6,568 nucleotides of DNA from assembly GCA_946886255.1 (NCBI GenBank), contig CAMPIG010000276.1, positions 1 through 6,568 on the forward strand, written 5' to 3'. The DNA comes from an uncultured Cellvibrio sp. GTDB taxonomy: Bacteria > Pseudomonadota > Gammaproteobacteria > Pseudomonadales > Cellvibrionaceae. Below are positions 6,051 through 6,568 of the stretch, piece by piece; position 1 is the first letter of the stretch; each line of letters starts with the position of its first letter. The position numbers and the translations under genes were made by a program. The notes under the pieces are model-generated. The model made no database searches and was not told where the DNA came from. It saw only the letters and a list, made by a program, of their open reading frames with translations.

Positions 6051-6359
6051 TTATCCAAATAGTAATTTCGCTACGCCCGCAATGACCAGCCCGATAACAA
6101 TTCCTGAGACCAGATTCAGCGCCCTGATTTTGCTTTCATAATGTCTTTGCTCAATCGTACTTTCTTTAGTTTCAAGATCTTTTATTCGGTTTCTGATAGC
6201 TAGGCGAAAACCTGCGTTAACGTCCCGATTTCCCAACATTTCATCAACTTGCAGCAGCTCAACTAAGGAAATAGACTCAATTTCATCGTCATTTTCGCGA
6301 CTCAAAGAACGCTGAAAGGCGGCGGTAATCTCTTGTCTTCTCAGATCCGTTATTCTCAT
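6051..6359 (-). CDS. Cassette-borne small protein with a C-terminal membrane helix, unknown function
   Basis: A 102-aa protein starting MRITDLRRQEITAAFQRSLS. Residues 1-45 are charged and predicted helical, 50-80 are strongly charged and could form a coiled coil (IRNRIKDLETKESTIEQRHY), and 80-101 form one hydrophobic helix (LNLVSGIVIGLVIAGVAKLL) at the very C-terminus. This suggests a tail-anchored inner-membrane protein facing the cytoplasm. No family is recognised. The ATG lies 6 nt after the GTTAGGC of an attC site, and the stop lies 7 nt before another R box, so the gene fills a cassette-like unit tightly. There is no separate promoter. The only ribosome-site-like bases are the AGG inside GTTAGGC. 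Function is unknown; small membrane proteins are common among cassette genes. Confidence 0.72.
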   Translation of the reverse strand: MRITDLRRQEITAAFQRSLSRENDDEIESISLVELLQVDEMLGNRDVNAGFRLAIRNRIKDLETKESTIEQRHYESKIRALNLVSGIVIGLVIAGVAKLLFG

Positions 6360-6365
6360 TTTTTT

Positions 6366-6480
6366 GCCTAACGTTAAGATTTTCGGTGCCGTTTTTGTTG
6401 CGCTTTTGTGTTACACACAATGAGCACCGCGAATGCAAAAGCGCGACAAAAATGGCATCCGCAGCATTGCTTTGTTAGAA
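6366..6480 (-). other. Integron attC site (115 bp)
   Basis: Read on the minus strand, the site opens with TTCTAAC (6474-6480, one base off RYYYAAC) and closes with GTTAGGC (6366-6372, a perfect GTTRRRY). CTAAC pairs with GTTAG. Inside, the arms at 6385-6408 and 6436-6460 are near-perfect inverted repeats. They differ by one extra A (GGATGCC against GGTGCC) and two mismatches. A single bulged base in an otherwise paired stem is the extrahelical base that attC folding needs for strand choice by IntI. The 27-nt loop between the arms is the variable terminal part. A gene stops just before it and another starts just after it. attC recombination by an integron integrase is established for this architecture; activity here is inferred. 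Confidence 0.8.
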
Positions 6481-6568
6481 CTATATATTCTTTAATTTTA
6501 AAATTCTTTCTGCAGTTGAGCATATTCTTTTGTCTGGAGTATTTGAAATTTTCAAGTAGGTTTCTATA
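6481..6568 (-). CDS. 3' end of an unidentified gene, probable cassette gene
   Basis: The frame from 6567 gives 28 codons to TAG at 6481-6483, reading IETYLKISNTPDK and then STAERILKLKNI at the C-terminus. The stop abuts the R'' box of the attC site, the normal position for the end of a cassette gene. A second minus-strand frame (from 6568) is also open here and runs through the attC site into a stop within it. It is the less likely one, since coding through an attC stem is unusual. The gene cannot be identified from so few residues. The DNA is clearly richer in A and T than the left-hand genes. Confidence 0.5.
   Translation of the reverse strand, partial: IETYLKISNTPDKRICSTAERILKLKNI

Overview
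The window reads as a piece of a gammaproteobacterial chromosome, probably from a marine or other environmental lineage. This is inferred from mid-range base composition judged by eye, E. coli-like Shine-Dalgarno sites (GAGGA, TGAGG, GGAGG), the gene families present, and an integron-type recombination site. Genus cannot be fixed from the sequence. Every gene I can support lies on the minus strand, so the window is transcribed from high to low coordinates.

Right part (about 5957-6568). This segment looks like integron cassettes. The 3' end of an unidentified gene (stop at 6481) runs straight into a 115-bp attC-like site (6366-6480). That site has R boxes reading TTCTAAC and GTTAGGC, and two 24/25-nt arms that pair with one bulged base. 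Six bases further on begins a 102-aa gene of unknown function with a C-terminal membrane helix (6051-6359). Its stop is followed by another perfect GCCTAAC box (6037-6043), whose partner is only a weak GTTGGC (5957-5962).

Middle (5566-5956). This is a gene-poor spacer. It holds a doubtful 37-codon ORF, a GC-rich hairpin and short GAGCG-type microrepeats, and no convincing conserved gene.

Left part (1-5565). This is a compact co-directional run with no attC sites between genes. In transcription order it encodes: a YjjG-like HAD phosphatase (GTG start), a VOC/glyoxalase-fold protein, a two-helix membrane protein overlapping by ATGA an L,D-transpeptidase (YkuD fold), a three-helix membrane protein, a second HAD phosphatase broken by a one-base frameshift, a Nudix hydrolase with an in-frame TGA at codon 12, a YjbR/MmcQ-family protein, a membrane-anchored metal-dependent amidohydrolase, and the first 17 codons of what looks like a YbaK-type Cys-tRNA deacylase. 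Gaps of -4 to about 80 nt suggest one or a few polycistronic units. The genes do not form one recognisable pathway. The mix resembles accessory 'house-cleaning' enzymes (phosphatases, Nudix, VOC) around a small cell-envelope module.

The main points of interest are the attC site with its unknown cassette gene, the possible distal boundary of a cassette array near 5957-6043, and two neighbouring genes each carrying a single inactivating lesion. I found no CRISPR array, tRNA, rRNA, insertion sequence or defence system that I could defend.
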